Assembly: GCA_021786335.1 (NCBI GenBank)
Contig: JAJYNM010000064.1
Location: 1 to 21,179 of the forward strand
Length of the DNA stretch: 21,179 bases
From: an archaeon
GTDB lineage: Archaea; Thermoproteota; Nitrososphaeria; Nitrososphaerales; UBA183
Direction: 5' to 3'
The notes under the pieces were generated by a model that saw nothing but the letters and a program-made list of their open reading frames with translations, searched no databases and had not been told where the DNA came from. Shown here in pieces: positions 21,132 through 21,179 of the stretch. The position numbers were made by a program, and so were the translations under genes. How positions within the stretch are numbered: position 1 is the stretch's first letter; each line of letters opens with the position of its first letter.

Positions 21132-21179
21132 CTATGGGGTGGTGTGCAGCAGGCGCCCGAGCATGGTGGAGAAAGCGAA
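21132..21179 (-). CDS. C-terminal end of the gene upstream of cmk, cut by the window edge
   Basis: Minus-strand codons 21179-21135 read FAFSTMLGRLLHTTP, then TAG at 21134-21132, 8 nt before the cmk start. In many archaea the gene before cmk is a DUF106/EMC3-like membrane protein, and a hydrophobic tail such as this is compatible with it. The identity is inferred from gene order only. Confidence 0.45.
   Translation of the reverse strand, partial: FAFSTMLGRLLHTTP

Noticed and set aside
1..21179. CRISPR array, rRNA or tRNA genes anywhere in the window
   Set aside because: No regularly spaced repeat with unique spacers and no rRNA or tRNA consensus segments were seen on either strand.

Overview
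The window looks like about 21 kb of a GC-rich archaeal chromosome. The right edge carries core archaeal genes (Cbf5 pseudouridine synthase, archaeal-type CMP kinase, and the last codons of the gene before it). Genes have TATA-like boxes about 25-30 nt upstream of start codons with little or no leader, GTG/TTG starts are common, and a TFB-type transcription factor, a GHKL plus Spo11/Top6A-like pair and a HerA/VirD4-like ATPase are present. A TACK-type archaeon (Nitrososphaeria/Bathyarchaeia-like) is my best guess from gene order and style, but no rRNA is present to settle it.

Left part (1-4.5 kb): an insertion-sequence graveyard. An NYN-domain nuclease-like gene (minus strand, start near 3383) was cut by an IS3-family element. 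The terminus of that element was then hit by an IS5-family element bounded by 18-bp inverted repeats (872-889 and 3026-3043) and a TAA duplication. That second element contains a frameshifted transposase lacking one catalytic Asp, plus a complete LLM-class flavin/F420-type oxidoreductase gene. The IS3 element keeps OrfA and only the first residues of OrfB. Next to it is a small zinc-finger gene that seems to have lost its end. A second, intact-looking IS5-family transposase lies at 3444-4370, followed by a GYD-domain gene.

Central part (about 4.85-19.3 kb): an accessory island that resembles an integrated plasmid or conjugative element, though no integrase, relaxase, replication initiator or tRNA attachment site is visible. 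On the minus strand it holds a two-zinc-site DNA-binding-like protein, an ArdC-like metalloprotease, a hypothetical protein, an extra TFB, a HerA/VirD4-like ATPase, the separate protein that appears to supply that ATPase's N-terminal domain, and a topoisomerase VI-like pair. In the pair the GHKL ATPase domain is one short protein. The other protein seems to join a transducer-like region to the Top6A/Spo11 core (toprim E426, D481, D483) and a zinc ribbon; it carries a one-base frameshift in a G6 run. On the plus strand are a winged-helix protein, a large orphan gene and an AbiE-type nucleotidyltransferase toxin-antitoxin pair with a perfect inverted repeat in its promoter.

Several minus-strand island genes share a promoter core, CGTTAAAT or CGTTAAAA, which the GYD and plus-strand promoters lack. 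Because the island encodes its own TFB, this may be an element-specific promoter set.

Right part (19.3-21.2 kb): the conserved archaeal cmk-cbf5 operon on the minus strand.
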